Origin: Pseudorhodobacter antarcticus
GTDB lineage: Bacteria; Pseudomonadota; Alphaproteobacteria; Rhodobacterales; Rhodobacteraceae
Reading direction: 5' to 3'
Length of the DNA stretch: 7,004 bases
Assembly (NCBI GenBank): GCA_945897655.1
Contig: CAMDHB010000184.1
Span: 1-7,004 of the forward strand
The notes beneath the pieces were generated by a model. It saw only the letters and a program-made list of their open reading frames with translations. It did no database searches and had not been told where the DNA came from. A program made the translations under genes and the position numbers. Position 1 is the stretch's first letter; every line of letters starts with the position of its first letter. Shown here piece by piece: positions 5,391 to 7,004 of the stretch.

Positions 5391-6497
5391 ATGACACTGA
5401 CCCGCCGCAGCACCTTGCAGGGCCTGGCCAGCCTAGCCGCACCTGCCCTGTTGGGCCGCGCCCTGCCCGCCCAGGCCCAATCCGCCTTTGCGGGTGAGGG
5501 GTTGGTGGTGGTGTCATGGTCGGGCAACCATGAGTTGAGCTTTCGGGCGCTGGTGGTGGATGCCTTCAACGCCAAATACGGCACCAAGGTCGAAACCGTG
5601 GGTGGTTGGGACCAGATGGTGGCGCAGATCGTCGCCGCCCCTGCCGACAACCCGCCCTTCGATCTGACCATTGCCGACGAATTCACCACCTCGACCGGCT
5701 TGGCCGAGGGGTTGTTTCTGGAAACCGACCGCAGCAAGGTTCCGGGCTTTGAGGCCGTTCACCCGTGGTTTGACGCCCTGCGCGGCGATGCGGCAAAATA
5801 CGGTGTGCCATTCGGCGGCGGGTCACTGTGGATGCTGACCTCCCGCGCCAGCGGGATTGCGCCCGACAGTTGGGCGAACTTCTGGGACCCGCGTGCGCTG
5901 GGCAAGACCACGATGGACGCCGCCGCGTTTTATTGGGACCTGTGCATCCCTGCCCTCCTCTCCCCCCGCCGCCCCGGCATTGACGAGGTTTATGACAGCC
6001 CAGCCGAGGTTGAGCCGCTGTTTTTGGAGTTGGAAAAGCTGCGCATGGCCAAGTGGTACAGCGACGGTGCCGAACTGACCAACCTGATGCTGCAGGATGA
6101 GGCGCAGGTGGCCACCATGTATTCGGGCGACGCTTTCGGGTTCCTCAAGGATTACGGCGACGAATTCACCGGCGCCGTGCCGAAGGAAGGCACCGCCAGC
6201 TATACCAACTGGTTCATGAAGGTGCGTGGCACCAAGCACAGCGATCTGGCCGATCTGTTCCAGTCGTACCTTCTGGAACAGGAAACCCAGCAAGCTTTCC
6301 TGAACGGATCCACCGATTTCCTGTCGCGGTCTGACCTGACACCCCCGCCGCACTGGGCGAATTATCCCACCACCAACGACCAGATCGCCGCCACCTTCAG
6401 CCTGTTCAGCCTTGCCGGATGGGACAAGTTCGGCGCGAACTGGGAAGCCTTGGATACCCGCATGAAACAAACCATAGCCATCTCGACCGCCGGATGA
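5391..6497 (+). CDS. Tat-exported ABC solute-binding protein, PotD-type (second paralogue)
   Basis: This 368-residue protein is homologous to the preceding one along its whole length, with about half the positions identical by eye. Shared blocks include VSWSGN, ETVGGWDQ, DNPPFD, VPFGGG, KWYSDGAE, VRGTKHSDLADLF and DTRMKQT. The signal is a weaker twin-arginine motif, TRRSTLQ at 4-10 (Thr where Phe is usual), with probable cleavage AQA|Q after residue 29. The Trp cluster of the first paralogue (WWW, 189-191) is replaced by F180-Y181-W182, and the following Thr by Asp. That suggests a related but altered ligand pocket. AAGGA at 5380-5384, 6 bases before the ATG, is a good ribosome binding site just after the terminator's T-tract. 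Its stop overlaps the ATPase start as ATGA. It probably serves the same transporter as the first paralogue; a separate ligand or affinity is inference. Confidence 0.9.
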   Translation: MTLTRRSTLQGLASLAAPALLGRALPAQAQSAFAGEGLVVVSWSGNHELSFRALVVDAFNAKYGTKVETVGGWDQMVAQIVAAPADNPPFDLTIADEFTTSTGLAEGLFLETDRSKVPGFEAVHPWFDALRGDAAKYGVPFGGGSLWMLTSRASGIAPDSWANFWDPRALGKTTMDAAAFYWDLCIPALLSPRRPGIDEVYDSPAEVEPLFLELEKLRMAKWYSDGAELTNLMLQDEAQVATMYSGDAFGFLKDYGDEFTGAVPKEGTASYTNWFMKVRGTKHSDLADLFQSYLLEQETQQAFLNGSTDFLSRSDLTPPPHWANYPTTNDQIAATFSLFSLAGWDKFGANWEALDTRMKQTIAISTAG

Positions 6498-7004
6498 CCA
6501 CACCAGCCCTGCACCTTGACCGCATTCGCCGCACCTATGGCCCCGTCATCGCCGTGGATGACGTCAGCCTTTCGGTTGCCAAGGGCGAGTTTGTGACGCT
6601 GCTTGGGCCATCAGGCTCAGGCAAGACATCAACCCTGCGGCTGGTTGGCGGGTTTGATCAGCTGGATGGCGGGTCCATTTCCATCAAAGGCGAGCGGATT
6701 GACCATCTGCCCGCCTATCAGCGCGACACCGCCACCATCTTTCAGTCGGGCGCCCTGTTCCCGCACAAGACGGTTGCCGAAAACGTGGCCTTTGGCCTGC
6801 GGATGCGCAAGGTTGGCGCGTCGGAAATCGTGGACCGGGTGCGCCAATACCTGGACATCGTCCGCCTTGGCGGTTTTGCCGACCGCTACCCCGCTCAACT
6901 GTCAGGCGGGCAAAAGCAGCGCGTGGCGCTGGCCCGGTCGCTGGCCGTGCGCCCGGCGATCCTGCTGTTTGACGAACCCTTGTCAGCCCTTGACCTGTCC
7001 CTTC
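6494..7004 (+). CDS. ABC transporter ATP-binding protein, PotA/CUT1-like, partial at right edge
   Basis: The first 170 residues of a nucleotide-binding subunit are visible; the gene runs out of the window. Walker A is GPSGSGKTS at 38-46, the Q-loop Gln is Q84 (IFQSGALFPHKTV), the ABC signature is LSGGQKQR at 136-143 and Walker B is ILLFDEP at 156-162, followed by the D-loop SALD. The order and the ALFPH..TVAENVAFGL block are typical of polyamine/iron/sugar-type importers (PotA, FbpC, UgpC). These have a C-terminal TOBE regulatory domain that would lie beyond 7004. It powers uptake of the ligand captured by the two upstream binding proteins. ATG 6494 overlaps the previous stop (ATGA), implying translational coupling. 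An oddity is Ser-Gly after the Q-loop Gln where Asn/Ser-Tyr is usual. One or two permease genes should follow. Confidence 0.93.
   Translation, partial: MTTPALHLDRIRRTYGPVIAVDDVSLSVAKGEFVTLLGPSGSGKTSTLRLVGGFDQLDGGSISIKGERIDHLPAYQRDTATIFQSGALFPHKTVAENVAFGLRMRKVGASEIVDRVRQYLDIVRLGGFADRYPAQLSGGQKQRVALARSLAVRPAILLFDEPLSALDLSL

Overview
The window looks like a chromosomal segment of a high-GC alphaproteobacterium, most plausibly of the Rhodobacterales. This is inferred from base composition, dense divergent gene blocks, Tat-type signals on polyamine-type solute-binding proteins and the combination of families. No rRNA, tRNA, CRISPR array or insertion sequence was seen, and no gene-free stretch exceeds 300 bases.

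Layout: (1) At the left edge (2-352, +) is the decayed 3' part of a RbsC-type ABC sugar permease, with an apparent in-frame internal deletion and an in-frame TGA. (2) A minus-strand block reads 4069 to 356. It encodes an EamA/DMT-type membrane transporter, a Rieske non-heme iron oxygenase of the CntA/YeaW (quaternary-ammonium) type, and a BetA-like GMC flavoprotein dehydrogenase. The last two overlap by four bases (GTGA) and are almost certainly co-translated. (3) A 141-base divergent intergenic region carries a plausible sigma70-like promoter for the right-hand operon and two imperfect palindromes that could be operators. (4) A plus-strand transport operon follows: two tandem paralogous Tat-exported solute-binding proteins separated by a strong intrinsic terminator, then a PotA-like ABC ATPase that overlaps the second binding protein by ATGA and runs off the right edge. 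Permease genes are expected beyond 7004 but are not visible.

Together the two divergent blocks suggest an uptake-and-catabolism module for a trimethylammonium or related N-methylated compound (carnitine, gamma-butyrobetaine, choline and betaines are candidates). The ABC system would import it, the Rieske enzyme would cleave or demethylate it oxidatively, and the GMC dehydrogenase would oxidise an alcohol group of the substrate or product. The families are well supported. The substrate, and that the blocks act together, is inference. The reductase partner that a Rieske oxygenase needs is not in the window.
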